A DNA stretch of 64,000 bases from an uncultured Flavobacteriaceae bacterium (lineage in GTDB: Bacteria; Bacteroidota; Bacteroidia; Flavobacteriales; Flavobacteriaceae), in NCBI GenBank assembly GCA_947501845.1, contig CANMXP010000006.1, positions 124,001 through 188,000 on the forward strand, given 5' to 3'. Shown one piece after another: positions 35,010-44,558 of this stretch. A program made the position numbers and the translations under genes. Under the pieces are notes generated by a model. The model saw nothing but the letters and a program-made list of their open reading frames with translations. It made no database searches and was not told the DNA's origin. Each line of letters starts with the position of its first letter. Position 1 is the first letter of the stretch.

Positions 35010-36266
35010 TTAAAAATATTGTCCTATGCCAAATACAAAACCTTTTGTTGCATTTTTAGTAATGCCATGACCATAATCAATTCTAAAAATGGCATTATAT
35101 ATTTTTTTATGAATAAAGCGGAGTCCTAAACCAGGATATACTTTAAGATTGTCTTCTTTACTAAAATCCCCAAAATCACCTCCTGGGTTTCGCCAAGTAC
35201 CGCTATCTATAAAAGCATTGCCTTGTAAAACAAACCAGTTTTTTTCGTACAAGGTATGTCGGTACTCGGTATTAAGCACGATAACCCCAGTTCCTCTATC
35301 TATAGTATTCCCAACACCTCTTACATTTAAATTATTATCTACAGAAAAAGGGGCAAAGGGTGTTTTGTCATTTGTTGACAAACCCATTCTTAACCTGGAA
35401 GCCCAATTACCTCGTTCTCCAATACGCTTAAAGAAAAAGAAGTCATTCCAACCAATAAAAAAGTCAGGCAGCATAGCATCAGTAGATGTTACATACTGAA
35501 AGTTAAACTGACTTCGAAATCCAGATATATATTGATAATAATAGTCTAAGTTACTATACTCATAAATTCCTTTTACTAGCCATTTATGGACATTTAATTC
35601 TGGCCTGTTGCTAATATTTTCTCCCTTAAACTTATAGTCTTCAGTAAAATAATTAAGTCCTAGTTCAAATCTGTTTTTAAAGTTAATTTCATATAACCCT
35701 AAAACTTCAAATGATTTATTATTGTATTTATAATCAGCTGTTTCGCCTTCAAAAAAAACAGGCTCCTGCGTGGTTAAGTCCTGATGATTAATGGCCAATC
35801 CAAACTTATTAGAAAATAAATAAGGGGCTCTAAAATTTACAGCATAAGAACTATAAATATCTTTTTGGTAAAAACCCCCAACAGTAATATTTCTTCCAAG
35901 GGCATTAAACTCATAGAGTCCCGCACGATATGCAAACTCGTCATCATTAGTAGTATAAATATTTAAAGATGGAATAAGGGTAAAGTTCTCTTCAATATTG
36001 TAAAACACATTGTATTGGTTCTCTTCAGAAGGAAACACTTGATAATAAGCATGAGACACCGAAGGCAATCGTTTTAAACGTAAAATATCCTGTTCTATGA
36101 CTAAAGAATCCAACTTTTCGTCCGATTTAATCGTAGATATACTTTTTATAAATGAGGCTTTTAACTTTTTATTACCTTGGATTTTAAGATCATGTACTAC
36201 TTTCTCCTGTCCATAAGAATACAACCCTGAAACAAGAAATAATAATATGATTGTTCTTTTAAACAT
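35010..36266 (-). CDS. Omp85-like (BamA/TamA family) outer membrane protein, copy 2
   Basis: This 418-residue protein has a signal peptide (about 1-19), a single POTRA-like domain (about 22-95) and a 16-strand-type barrel ending in GIGQYF with terminal Phe. The Omp85 loop signature appears as NVRGVGNTIDRG. It is a tandem paralogue of the gene at 36305: the last third is nearly the same and the middle differs. The pair lies at the end of an operon with a lipoprotein and a GH113-like protein. It may export or assemble a surface lipoprotein; function is inferred. Confidence 0.85.
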   Translation of the reverse strand: MFKRTIILLFLVSGLYSYGQEKVVHDLKIQGNKKLKASFIKSISTIKSDEKLDSLVIEQDILRLKRLPSVSHAYYQVFPSEENQYNVFYNIEENFTLIPSLNIYTTNDDEFAYRAGLYEFNALGRNITVGGFYQKDIYSSYAVNFRAPYLFSNKFGLAINHQDLTTQEPVFFEGETADYKYNNKSFEVLGLYEINFKNRFELGLNYFTEDYKFKGENISNRPELNVHKWLVKGIYEYSNLDYYYQYISGFRSQFNFQYVTSTDAMLPDFFIGWNDFFFFKRIGERGNWASRLRMGLSTNDKTPFAPFSVDNNLNVRGVGNTIDRGTGVIVLNTEYRHTLYEKNWFVLQGNAFIDSGTWRNPGGDFGDFSKEDNLKVYPGLGLRFIHKKIYNAIFRIDYGHGITKNATKGFVFGIGQYF

Positions 36267-36304
36267 GGAGGATAAAGTTATGCGTTAAAAATAAAACATT
36301 AAAA

Positions 36305-37576
36305 TTAAAAATATTGGCCTATCCCAAAAACGATTCCATTAGTAGCATCATTCCCTATTCCATAGCCGTAATCTAATCTAAAAACAGCATTAAAGATTCT
36401 TTTATGAATAAACCTAATACCTAATCCTGGATAAAATTTAACAGTACTACCATCAAACAACTCTCCCAAATTGCCTCCCGGGGTTCTCCAGGCTCCTGTA
36501 TCGACAAAGGCATTACCCTGCAAGACGAACCAACCTTTTTCGTATAGTGTTTGCCTATACTCGGTATTAAGAACAATGGCTGCCGTCCCCCTATCGATGG
36601 TATTACCTGCGCCTCTAATATTTAATTGGTTATCTACAGCAAAAGGTGCAAATGGACTGGTATCATTAGATGCGTAAGCCAACCGTAATCTATTCGCCCA
36701 ATTTCCCCTGCTACCTATCCTTTTAAAATATTCAAAGTCGTTACGTCCAATAAAAAAGTTCCTCAAAAGATCATTTTCTCCACTAGCACCAGTAACTATT
36801 CTATAAGTTAATATACTTCTAAATCCACTTTGGTATTGATAGAATATATTAATATTATTATATTCATATTCACCTATAACAGCCACCTTATTAGCATTAA
36901 GTTTCATAGGAGTTCCGTTAGGCAAACTTCCTTCTAAAAAACTATAATCTTCGGAACCAATATTTAAACCTATCTCCAACCGATTATGAAAATTTGGTTC
37001 ATACTGAAGTTTAATTTCAAATGCCCTGTTAGCAAATTTATAATTTACATCATCTCCATTATCAAAAAAAACAGGTTCTTGCGATACTAAATTTTGATAA
37101 TTTATGCCAATTCCTAATTTACGGGTAAATAAGTTTGGGGCTTCCCAAAAAGCACCATACGAATCGAATACATCTCTGGCATAAAAACCACCTATAATTT
37201 GATTCCTACCCAAAAAATTAAAATCGAATACCGAAGTTCTAAAAGCAAATTCTCCATTGTTATCTGTAGATATATTTAACCCAGGAATAATGGCAAAATT
37301 CTCTTCTACAATATAGGTTAAATGATATTCCCCGTTACTTTCTAATTCTAATTTATATTCAACATTAGCTACCGAAGCCAATAACTTTAAACGCCTTACA
37401 TCTGAAGCTATTTTAGTTGAATCCAGAACCGAACCTTTTTTCACAAAAGCCAATCTTTTTAAAAATGCTGTTTTAGTTCTTTTATTACCCGCTATGCTTA
37501 TTTTGTCAATACTATTTTCTTGCGCATATGAACATGTGAAAAAGAACATTAATACTAGTGCTACTATCTTTTTCAC
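36305..37576 (-). CDS. Omp85-like (BamA/TamA family) outer membrane protein, copy 1
   Basis: This 423-residue protein has a signal peptide (ending YAQ), one POTRA-like domain (about 22-95, IAGNKRTKTAFLKRL) and a barrel with NIRGAGNTIDRG and the final GIGQYF. It is short compared with BamA, which has five POTRA domains, so it is probably not the essential assembly factor. The start codon overlaps the stop of the upstream lipoprotein gene by 4 bases. The paralogue at 35010 follows after 38 bases. Confidence 0.86.
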   Translation of the reverse strand: MKKIVALVLMFFFTCSYAQENSIDKISIAGNKRTKTAFLKRLAFVKKGSVLDSTKIASDVRRLKLLASVANVEYKLELESNGEYHLTYIVEENFAIIPGLNISTDNNGEFAFRTSVFDFNFLGRNQIIGGFYARDVFDSYGAFWEAPNLFTRKLGIGINYQNLVSQEPVFFDNGDDVNYKFANRAFEIKLQYEPNFHNRLEIGLNIGSEDYSFLEGSLPNGTPMKLNANKVAVIGEYEYNNINIFYQYQSGFRSILTYRIVTGASGENDLLRNFFIGRNDFEYFKRIGSRGNWANRLRLAYASNDTSPFAPFAVDNQLNIRGAGNTIDRGTAAIVLNTEYRQTLYEKGWFVLQGNAFVDTGAWRTPGGNLGELFDGSTVKFYPGLGIRFIHKRIFNAVFRLDYGYGIGNDATNGIVFGIGQYF

Positions 37577-38307
37577 TGTGCAATAAATTTTTTATTGATA
37601 ACTAAATTCACCCAATTATCTTCACTTACATCCATTAAAGTGAAATTATAAGTGCCATTTAAAGTTAAAAATGGAGGCGTTTCTGTTGTAATATTCAAAA
37701 CAACATTATTAGTTTTATAATATTGAAAATGATTTTCGAAGGTATAAGTACCAGATAACAGATTGTTTTGGGCATCAGAGATTACCTGAAAATAAATAGT
37801 ATTATCCCCAACGGCATTATCAATCCATGTAAAATGGGGCATTCCAGAATTACTTTGATCAATATCAACATTTTCGGTCCAAATGGTAGGTTTTGAAATT
37901 TGTTTGGTTCTAATGGGGTTCGAAATTTTTATTTCTCCTTCTAATTCGAATGTAACTATAACCCATTTCTCGGTATCAGAAACCTGAGTAAACTTTCCTA
38001 AATAACCATTAAAAAAAGGAGCGTTTTGTAAAAATACTCGTGTATAATTTGAAAAAATACTGTTATCGACTTGAGTGTTTGTCGTTTCGTAATATCTAAT
38101 ATCCGAAGCGCCTTCTTCAGGGTAATAAAACGTTAAAACTTCTTTAGTAATATTATCATTTGCCGCACAGGCTATAACGGCTCCTTTTTCAAAAATTCTA
38201 TCTTCTAAATAAGATGCTAAATTCGGTGGTTCTTCATCATGACCATTGGAACATGAAAGTATAACCAGAGCTATAAATACAGATAATATTTTATTTATAT
38301 GAGCCAT
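37573..38307 (-). CDS. Lipoprotein of unknown function
   Basis: I do not recognise the fold of this 244-residue protein. It has a clear lipoprotein signal (ILSC, Cys19) followed by an acidic residue stretch that may direct surface export. The rest is predicted to be beta-rich, with many aromatic and Asn residues. It overlaps the GH113-like gene by 17 bases and the first Omp85-like gene by 4 bases, so it should be made in fixed ratio with both. A role as substrate or partner of those barrels is possible. Confidence 0.75.
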   Translation of the reverse strand: MAHINKILSVFIALVILSCSNGHDEEPPNLASYLEDRIFEKGAVIACAANDNITKEVLTFYYPEEGASDIRYYETTNTQVDNSIFSNYTRVFLQNAPFFNGYLGKFTQVSDTEKWVIVTFELEGEIKISNPIRTKQISKPTIWTENVDIDQSNSGMPHFTWIDNAVGDNTIYFQVISDAQNNLLSGTYTFENHFQYYKTNNVVLNITTETPPFLTLNGTYNFTLMDVSEDNWVNLVINKKFIAQ

Positions 38308-39301
38308 AATGTGCCTTTATCAAAGCCTCCACAGGTTTATTTTGTGGTGTAAACCTTGAATTTTTTTCGCCACCAACAAAATCATGGTTATGATACCATT
38401 TCCAGATAAATCCACCAGAGAACCAGTCTTCTTTCCAAAACGTATTAAACAATGCTTGTGTTGTATTCGTTTGTGCGTCCAAATTAACTTGTATCATACT
38501 TCTATCACTCTTCCAAGGTTCTTTTCCTGAATAATCAACACTTCTATACCCAAATTCTGTAAATAAAATAGGCTTGCTATATTTTTTGGATAATTTACTA
38601 ATCACTTCTTTATGTTTTTCCCAACCAGCTAAACATTCTTCTACAGTTGGTGTTTTATTATAACTTACTGGAAAATACGCATCCACTCCAATAAAATCCA
38701 TCGAACTCCAAAAAGGCGTTCGTTTAAACTCATCCCAATTAGCAGCATAAGTCAACTTTCCTTTGTAAACTTGTTTTATTTTTTTAATAAGTTCTAGCCA
38801 GTAATCGGGTCTGTTAGTAATAAACTTTTCTAACTCAGTTCCAATACAAAAAATCTCGGCTTTTACTTCTTGAGCTAATGTGGCATATTCTATAATAAAC
38901 TTCGAATATGCCCCCTCCAGAGTCTTCCAATCCGCTTCATTTTTCATTTCTATATACCCAGTAAATTCGCCACGCCAAACCCAAATTTGAGGCTTTAACA
39001 TTATTTTGATCTTCTTTTTTCGAAGCTCTTCAATATATTGTTTAGCACCTTCTTTAGTCTCTCCAAACCATTGTCTTTTCGTGTTAAACACAACTTCTGG
39101 ATGAGCCAGATCTCTAATAAATCCGAAAGGCATCACTGCTGCATAATTAGCATTTAGGTCAACAACAGGTTTGATATGATTACTATTTACCGCTTCATTA
39201 GCCGCTACAAAACTTACTCCGTTAATTTTTTTAACCTGAGAAATGCAAGATTGAAGAAAGAAAATAGAGAATAATACAATTAGGAGTTTGAATCTTTTCA
39301 T
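38291..39301 (-). CDS. GH113-like TIM-barrel glycoside hydrolase lipoprotein
   Basis: This 336-residue lipoprotein (LQSC, Cys19) has the TIM-barrel pattern of family GH113 and its relatives, which include beta-mannanases. The likely acid/base Glu156 is in IGTELEKF and the nucleophile Glu249 is in LFTEFGYRS. Substrate-binding aromatics (WVWRGEF, WKWYHNHDF) are present. Many Bacteroidota have such proteins outside polysaccharide loci, and no SusCD pair is nearby, so an envelope glycan is as likely a substrate as a dietary polymer. Encoded within the six-gene envelope operon. Confidence 0.82.
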   Translation of the reverse strand: MKRFKLLIVLFSIFFLQSCISQVKKINGVSFVAANEAVNSNHIKPVVDLNANYAAVMPFGFIRDLAHPEVVFNTKRQWFGETKEGAKQYIEELRKKKIKIMLKPQIWVWRGEFTGYIEMKNEADWKTLEGAYSKFIIEYATLAQEVKAEIFCIGTELEKFITNRPDYWLELIKKIKQVYKGKLTYAANWDEFKRTPFWSSMDFIGVDAYFPVSYNKTPTVEECLAGWEKHKEVISKLSKKYSKPILFTEFGYRSVDYSGKEPWKSDRSMIQVNLDAQTNTTQALFNTFWKEDWFSGGFIWKWYHNHDFVGGEKNSRFTPQNKPVEALIKAHYGSYK

Positions 39302-39354
39302 AATAATTTATAGAATGGACTTTCAAAACTCCTAATTTACTATTTTATTAATCA

Positions 39355-40239
39355 TTAAAACAGCGCTCTTAAACCTATATTAAATGTTTTTCCTAAACCT
39401 GTATCTGTGCCGCGCACAAAACTAGTATAAAGCGTCTCTATGTTTAAAACATCTGTTAATTGATATTTAACACCACCACCAAGGGCAGTAAAATCTTGAG
39501 AAAAATCATTACCCGCATCTATTAATTGAGAATGTTGAACCAAAGCTAAAATTGTAAATTTCGAACTTGGGAAATAGCTTAAAAACACACCTGGAGTCAA
39601 ACGTAAACTATTGTTTGCAAAACTATCCTCTTTCTTTCCAAAATTATACTCAGTATTTAACTCAGAAAATAACTGCCAATCGCCTCCTGCAAAACTGTAA
39701 TCATAGAAAAAACGGTTTTGAAAAATAAATCCTTTTTGGTCTAAAAACACACCATCTTCAACTTCATTATCTACTAAGGGGATATGTATAGCAGTTTGAA
39801 TAGTAAAATTACTAACACTTTTAATAGGGTTAAACTTAATGGCTGGCGCAAAAGATGTAAATCCAGAACGCGCGCTACCTCGTTCTCCATCAAAAGAGAA
39901 TACATCCAAGGCATCTCTTCCTCCAATAACATTAGATCTAAACTCTAATAACAAACCTATATTAAAATTATTATTTTCTGATACGCCTGTAAAAACATCT
40001 ACAGTAGAAGTGAAAAATGTATTTCTTGGGATACTTTGTTTATCACCATTTGGTCCAAATAAATCTTTTGTTTCTGTATATAAATTATTAAACCATTTAA
40101 TATCCCATTGACCTTTCTTTAATAATTTTGATGGTGTATATGTTTGAATAACACTTCCCTGATCTTGGTCTTCTTCCTGTGAAAACCCAGAAAATGATAT
40201 GGTTGCGATTGCTAGTAATGTTATTATTATTCTTTTCAT
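39355..40239 (-). CDS. Outer membrane beta-barrel protein, unknown role
   Basis: This 294-residue protein has a signal peptide (ending GFSQ) and alternating hydrophobic strands ending in a terminal Phe (NIGLRALF), typical of an outer membrane barrel. It contains no motif that I can tie to a known transporter, though the length is near that of phenol-degradation-type outer membrane proteins. It lies between a DUF547 gene (35 bases upstream) and the GH113-like gene (53 bases downstream) and is probably part of that operon. Confidence 0.75.
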   Translation of the reverse strand: MKRIIITLLAIATISFSGFSQEEDQDQGSVIQTYTPSKLLKKGQWDIKWFNNLYTETKDLFGPNGDKQSIPRNTFFTSTVDVFTGVSENNNFNIGLLLEFRSNVIGGRDALDVFSFDGERGSARSGFTSFAPAIKFNPIKSVSNFTIQTAIHIPLVDNEVEDGVFLDQKGFIFQNRFFYDYSFAGGDWQLFSELNTEYNFGKKEDSFANNSLRLTPGVFLSYFPSSKFTILALVQHSQLIDAGNDFSQDFTALGGGVKYQLTDVLNIETLYTSFVRGTDTGLGKTFNIGLRALF

Positions 40240-40274
40240 TTTATTTATTTTTTGATTTGTTATTTATTATCTTT

Positions 40275-40985
40275 TTATTGTTTATTTACACTCCAGTTAT
40301 ATGGAAAGTAGCTTAGTTTAAAATTACTAGGTATTTTTTCCGTTCTGTATTTATTAATAAAATCTATTTCCGATTTACCTTTCATCGTAAAATCTCCTTT
40401 GTACCATTCCATAATTTGTGAAACTTGTACACGTTTCTTTTTTGCATTCACCCTTAAAAAACTACCGTTTAATGCTTTCTTTGTTTGTGTATCCATTTGG
40501 GAGTCTAAAGTACTTGGCAGGTATGCCTTATTAATTAAAGGAGGACATCCCAAAGCGCCACAGACTAATACAAAATGAAAACGGGCATCATTAAATTGTG
40601 CTCTTAACAACTTATGCTCGATATCATTTAAAGTAATTTTCTTTCCACCTAAATTATAGGTCATTTTATCAAAAAAACCAGCATGGTCTAAAGGAGATTT
40701 TGTTGGATAGTTATCTATAATTCCCTTTATTACCGATAGGTTGTAAGCATTTATCCAAAATGCTTGATAGTTTTTAGCATCACTTTTTGATACTGAAATC
40801 GTTTCTGCTAACTTTAAAACATTATTAAGAGGATCTTTGTCAGCATTAATTTTTGCATATGCCACCTTTCCATTTGAAATATATGCTTTAAAAAATGCAT
40901 CTGCCTCATTAAAAAATAAATTCACTTCTTGAGAAAAGCCTTTTAAAGTGACTAGCATTATTGTAAATATTAAATATTTTTTCAT
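40275..40985 (-). CDS. DUF547 protein, exported
   Basis: This 236-residue protein has a signal peptide (about 1-18, GFSQ) and one DUF547 domain (about 40-230). The motifs FWINAYNLSVIKGI, DIEHKLLRAQ and HFVLVCGALGCPPL mirror those of the DUF547 lipoprotein at 32458, including the two Cys residues, but it lacks a lipobox. It is the first gene of the envelope operon that runs to 35010. It is divergent from the oxidoreductase gene at 41192, with 206 bases between them. Confidence 0.85.
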   Translation of the reverse strand: MKKYLIFTIMLVTLKGFSQEVNLFFNEADAFFKAYISNGKVAYAKINADKDPLNNVLKLAETISVSKSDAKNYQAFWINAYNLSVIKGIIDNYPTKSPLDHAGFFDKMTYNLGGKKITLNDIEHKLLRAQFNDARFHFVLVCGALGCPPLINKAYLPSTLDSQMDTQTKKALNGSFLRVNAKKKRVQVSQIMEWYKGDFTMKGKSEIDFINKYRTEKIPSNFKLSYFPYNWSVNKQ

Positions 40986-41191
40986 CGTTTTCGTTTTTAT
41001 TAATTACAAAGTAACAATACCTCTGTCGAACTATATGTTAGCTAACTTACATTGTTAAAAAAGATTTTCTGACGTCTTAAAGAGGCCTCAATCCTTACAT
41101 TCATTTTTCAATTTAAATCAATTCTAAATTAATAAGCATAAGATAAGTTATTATCTTTAGCTTCGACCTAATATCAAATAACTAACAAATT

Positions 41192-42490
41192 ATGGAACAC
41201 ATTGTTATTATAGGAAATGGCATTTCGGGCGTAACAGCTGCCAGGCATATTCGTAAACTATCCGATAAACAAATTACCATTGTGTCTGCCGAAACAGATT
41301 ATTTCTTTTCGCGCACAGCGCTTATGTATGTGTACATGGGACATATGAAATTTGAACATACACAACCTTACGAAAATTGGTTTTGGGAAAAGAACAGAAT
41401 CAATCTTAAAAAAGGATATGTTAAGCATATTGAAACTAAAAGCAAGATTCTTCATTTCTCAGAAGGAGATACTCTGCAATATGATAAACTTATTATCGCT
41501 ACAGGCAGTAAACCTAATAAATTTGGATGGCCTGGTCAAGATTTAGACGGTGTTATGGGGATGTACCATAAACAAGATTTAGAAAATTTAGAGAAATATG
41601 CCCCCAATAATAAAGTATGTAAACGTGCCGTAATTGTTGGCGGTGGATTGATAGGTATCGAACTTGCCGAAATGCTCAATAGTCGTAATATACCTGTTAC
41701 CTTTTTGGTGAGAGAAGATAGTTTCTGGAATGGTGTTTTGCCAGAAGGAGAATCTACTATGATTAATAGACATATAAAGAATCACCATATAGATTTAAGG
41801 CTAGGCAACAATTTAAAAGAGATCATTTCTGATGAAAACGGCAAAGTTAAATCTGTAATCATACAAGAAACAGGGGAAGAAATTTCTTGTGATGTCGTTG
41901 GCCTTACTGCTGGTGTTTCTCCTAACATTGACTTTATAAAGGAGTCGGACATTGAAACGGGGCGTGGTGTTAAAGTAAACAGGTTTTTAGAAACCAATAT
42001 TCAAGATATATATGCTATTGGTGATTGTGCCGAACAACATGAAGGCATTAATGGTCGCCGTCCTATTGAAGCTGTGTGGTACACAGGGCGTATGATGGGC
42101 GAAACAGTTGCGCAAACCATTTGTGGTAACCGTATGCAATACAATCCTGGGCATTGGTTTAACTCTGCTAAATTCTTAGATATTGAATATCAAACCTACG
42201 GATGGGTATTCGCCAATCCTAGAAAAAATGAAGCTCATTTTCACTGGAAACATACCGATGACACCAAATGTATAACCGTTTGTTACAGCACAAATACAAA
42301 TGCTTTTTTAGGCATCAATACTTTCGGTATTAGAATGAGACACGACATATTTGACAAGTGGCTTACAGAAAAAAGAGATGTTAATTATGTCATGGAACAT
42401 CTTGCAGAAGCCAATTTTGATCCAGAGTTTTATAAAACTTACGAATCTGATATTTATTCTGCATTTAAAAATGAATTACAAACCGTATAA
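41192..42490 (+). CDS. NAD(P)/FAD-dependent oxidoreductase
   Basis: This 432-residue flavoprotein has the two Rossmann folds of the ferredoxin/rubredoxin reductase type: GNGISGVTAARHI for FAD (residues 7-20) and GGGLIGIELAEML for NAD(P)H (about 150). IYAIGDCAE is the second FAD motif. The C-terminal 110 residues have no obvious domain. It is followed after 9 bases by a membrane polyferredoxin, so the two probably form an electron-transfer unit. Such a pair is seen with TIGR04283-type and DUF547 genes, which suggests a redox step in the same pathway. That link is inference. Confidence 0.88.
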   Translation: MEHIVIIGNGISGVTAARHIRKLSDKQITIVSAETDYFFSRTALMYVYMGHMKFEHTQPYENWFWEKNRINLKKGYVKHIETKSKILHFSEGDTLQYDKLIIATGSKPNKFGWPGQDLDGVMGMYHKQDLENLEKYAPNNKVCKRAVIVGGGLIGIELAEMLNSRNIPVTFLVREDSFWNGVLPEGESTMINRHIKNHHIDLRLGNNLKEIISDENGKVKSVIIQETGEEISCDVVGLTAGVSPNIDFIKESDIETGRGVKVNRFLETNIQDIYAIGDCAEQHEGINGRRPIEAVWYTGRMMGETVAQTICGNRMQYNPGHWFNSAKFLDIEYQTYGWVFANPRKNEAHFHWKHTDDTKCITVCYSTNTNAFLGINTFGIRMRHDIFDKWLTEKRDVNYVMEHLAEANFDPEFYKTYESDIYSAFKNELQTV

Positions 42491-42499
42491 AAATATATC

Positions 42500-44089
42500 A
42501 TGAGCAATAAATTAAATCATAGTATGTCTTTAGCAAAACCAGATGCTGTAGACATTTCGAACAAACAAAAAGTAGCTTTGGCGATTGGTATTTTAGGGTT
42601 ATTCATATTAGCTCTTGCTTTATTTAACACTAACTTTCCTAACAAAGGATTATTCTTAACCTTATCATTAGGGTTCATTGCTATTGGCACAATAATCTAT
42701 TCCAGAGATGCCTATTTAACCAAATTGGAAGGCATAAAAAATGATGGTGTTTGGTTTAAATCCATATCATCTCGCGGAATTTGGGGTTGGATTCTGGGAG
42801 TTATTCTAACAGCATTTTATATTGTATTATATTTTTATCCGCAATATTTAGGGTTGGGTAAAGATGGCACAGAAAACACAGGCTTGATTTCACTTTTTGA
42901 TCCTTTAAGCAATCTATTAAGTGGAAGAAATGCCAGCCAGTGGTTTGTTTATGGAACCTTATACACAGTTGCTATTTTGGTATTTGGTTACAAATTCATG
43001 CTTAAATATAGACATAATAGGTATCAACAATTGCGAACGGCTTCTGTCATGTTTTTTCAATTGGGCTTTGCCTTTTTAATTCCTGAATTTATGTATGTTA
43101 TGAATTCTGATTTACCTTATTATGATTTAAAAAGCGTATGGCCTCTTAACTATTATATTTTTGATGAATGGTCTGTAAAAGCATTTCTTTCTAACGGAAA
43201 TATTGGATTAGGATTCTTATTATTTGGTATCATTTCTATTTTTCTTATCACACCTATTTTAACCTATAAATATGGAAAACGCTGGTATTGTTCGTGGGTT
43301 TGCGGTTGTGGCGGTTTAGCCGAAACTGCAGGTGATTCATTCAGACAATTATCTTCTAAAAAAATGTCTGCCTGGAAATTAGAACGCTGGTTAATTCATA
43401 CAGTACTCGTATTTTCTGTAGTTATGACTGTGGCTATGGTATATACCTATTTGGGCTATGACCATAATGCTTTTTGGCTTACTAAAGGTGTATTTATAAG
43501 TTTAGTTATAGGATTCTTAACCGTTATTTTTGCAGGTGTTATGTATTTTAAACGTCATGAACTTGGTAAAGATGCCAGATACGGAGCCATTGGTTACTTT
43601 GTGGTTATTGTCTTATTGGTTACCATGCACTTTACAGGCACAAGCGAAAATGTATTTTTTATAAAAGGAGGTGACTTACGTTCAGCTTACGGTATCTATA
43701 TAGGCTCTATATTCTCTGGCGTTATTGGTACTGGGTTTTATCCTATTTTAGGAAGTAGAGCTTGGTGTCGTTTTGGGTGTCCTATGGCTGCTATTTTAGG
43801 ATTTCAACAACGATTATTCTCTAAATTTAGAATTACAACCAACGGCGGACAATGTATTTCATGCGGTAACTGTTCTAACAGTTGCGAAATGGGAATTGAT
43901 GTTCGTGCCTATGCTCAAAAAGGTGAAAATATAGTACGCTCTAGTTGTGTTGGCTGTGGTATTTGTAGTGCAGTATGCCCAAGAGGTGTTTTAAAATTAG
44001 AAAATGACACTATGGAGGGACGCATCAATCCAACAGAAATATTATTAGGAAACAATGTCGATTTAATGGATCTTGTTAATAAGAAATAA
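42500..44089 (+). CDS. Membrane-bound 4Fe-4S polyferredoxin (NapH-like)
   Basis: This 529-residue protein has about eight membrane helices and two C-terminal 4Fe-4S clusters: Cys-x2-Cys-x2-Cys-x3-Cys in CISCGNCSNSC and again in CVGCGICSAVC. Two extra Cys pairs in the membrane part (WYCSWVCGCGG and WCRFGCPMA) match the NapH/CcoG-like pattern. It should move electrons between the cytoplasm and the membrane, with the upstream flavoprotein as donor or acceptor. The GIY-YIG element lies 120 bases downstream. Confidence 0.88.
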   Translation: MSNKLNHSMSLAKPDAVDISNKQKVALAIGILGLFILALALFNTNFPNKGLFLTLSLGFIAIGTIIYSRDAYLTKLEGIKNDGVWFKSISSRGIWGWILGVILTAFYIVLYFYPQYLGLGKDGTENTGLISLFDPLSNLLSGRNASQWFVYGTLYTVAILVFGYKFMLKYRHNRYQQLRTASVMFFQLGFAFLIPEFMYVMNSDLPYYDLKSVWPLNYYIFDEWSVKAFLSNGNIGLGFLLFGIISIFLITPILTYKYGKRWYCSWVCGCGGLAETAGDSFRQLSSKKMSAWKLERWLIHTVLVFSVVMTVAMVYTYLGYDHNAFWLTKGVFISLVIGFLTVIFAGVMYFKRHELGKDARYGAIGYFVVIVLLVTMHFTGTSENVFFIKGGDLRSAYGIYIGSIFSGVIGTGFYPILGSRAWCRFGCPMAAILGFQQRLFSKFRITTNGGQCISCGNCSNSCEMGIDVRAYAQKGENIVRSSCVGCGICSAVCPRGVLKLENDTMEGRINPTEILLGNNVDLMDLVNKK

Positions 44090-44209
44090 TAAATACAGTT
44101 TGCAGTATTCATAGGTAATTAAGAGTTTTTTACATTTCAATATTTAATACTTGATCATTGTATAAACTAAATGAAAAACTGAAGCAAAAAGACAAATTAA
44201 AATGATGTT

Positions 44210-44238
44210 GTCATGCTGAGCCTGTCGAAGCATATTCT
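44210..44238 (+). repeat. Left inverted repeat, copy B
   Basis: This copy contains CTGAGCCTGTCGAAG, the core shared with the other REP-like copies. The start codon of the GIY-YIG gene begins 5 bases after it. Confidence 0.65.
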
Positions 44239-44243
44239 ATAGA

Positions 44244-44558
44244 ATGAAATTTTATTATGTTTACATACTACATTGTTCAGATAAAACCTATTATACAGGT
44301 ATGACAAATGATTTAGAAAGAAGAATTAATCAACATGAATCTGGTTATAGGAAAGATAGTTATACGTATTCAAGACGACCAATTAAACTCAAATGGTATT
44401 TACAATGTACTAATCCAACAGAAGCTATTAAAATTGAAAAACAAATTAAAGGATGGTCTCAACGAAAAAAAGAAGCATTAATTAACGAAAATTGGAAAGA
44501 TTTAATCGAATTCTCTAAAAATTATACTGAATATGAACATCCTGATAACCGAGAATAG
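44244..44558 (+). CDS. GIY-YIG nuclease family protein
   Basis: This 104-residue protein is a minimal GIY-YIG endonuclease domain of the UPF0213/YhbQ type. The strand pair is YVYIL (5-9) and YYTGMT (16-21), followed by conserved Arg residues (ERR, 25-27) and the metal-binding Glu of KIEKQIKGW (near 65). There is no DNA-binding tail, so it probably cuts a structured or repeat DNA. It is flanked by an inverted pair of REP-like repeats, and its stop codon lies inside the right repeat. Confidence 0.92.
   Translation: MKFYYVYILHCSDKTYYTGMTNDLERRINQHESGYRKDSYTYSRRPIKLKWYLQCTNPTEAIKIEKQIKGWSQRKKEALINENWKDLIEFSKNYTEYEHPDNRE

Noticed and set aside
35149-35499. 116-codon frame opposite the second Omp85-like gene
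   Set aside because: The same type of frame appears opposite the paralogue at 36471, which shows that it is only a mirror of the conserved barrel codons.
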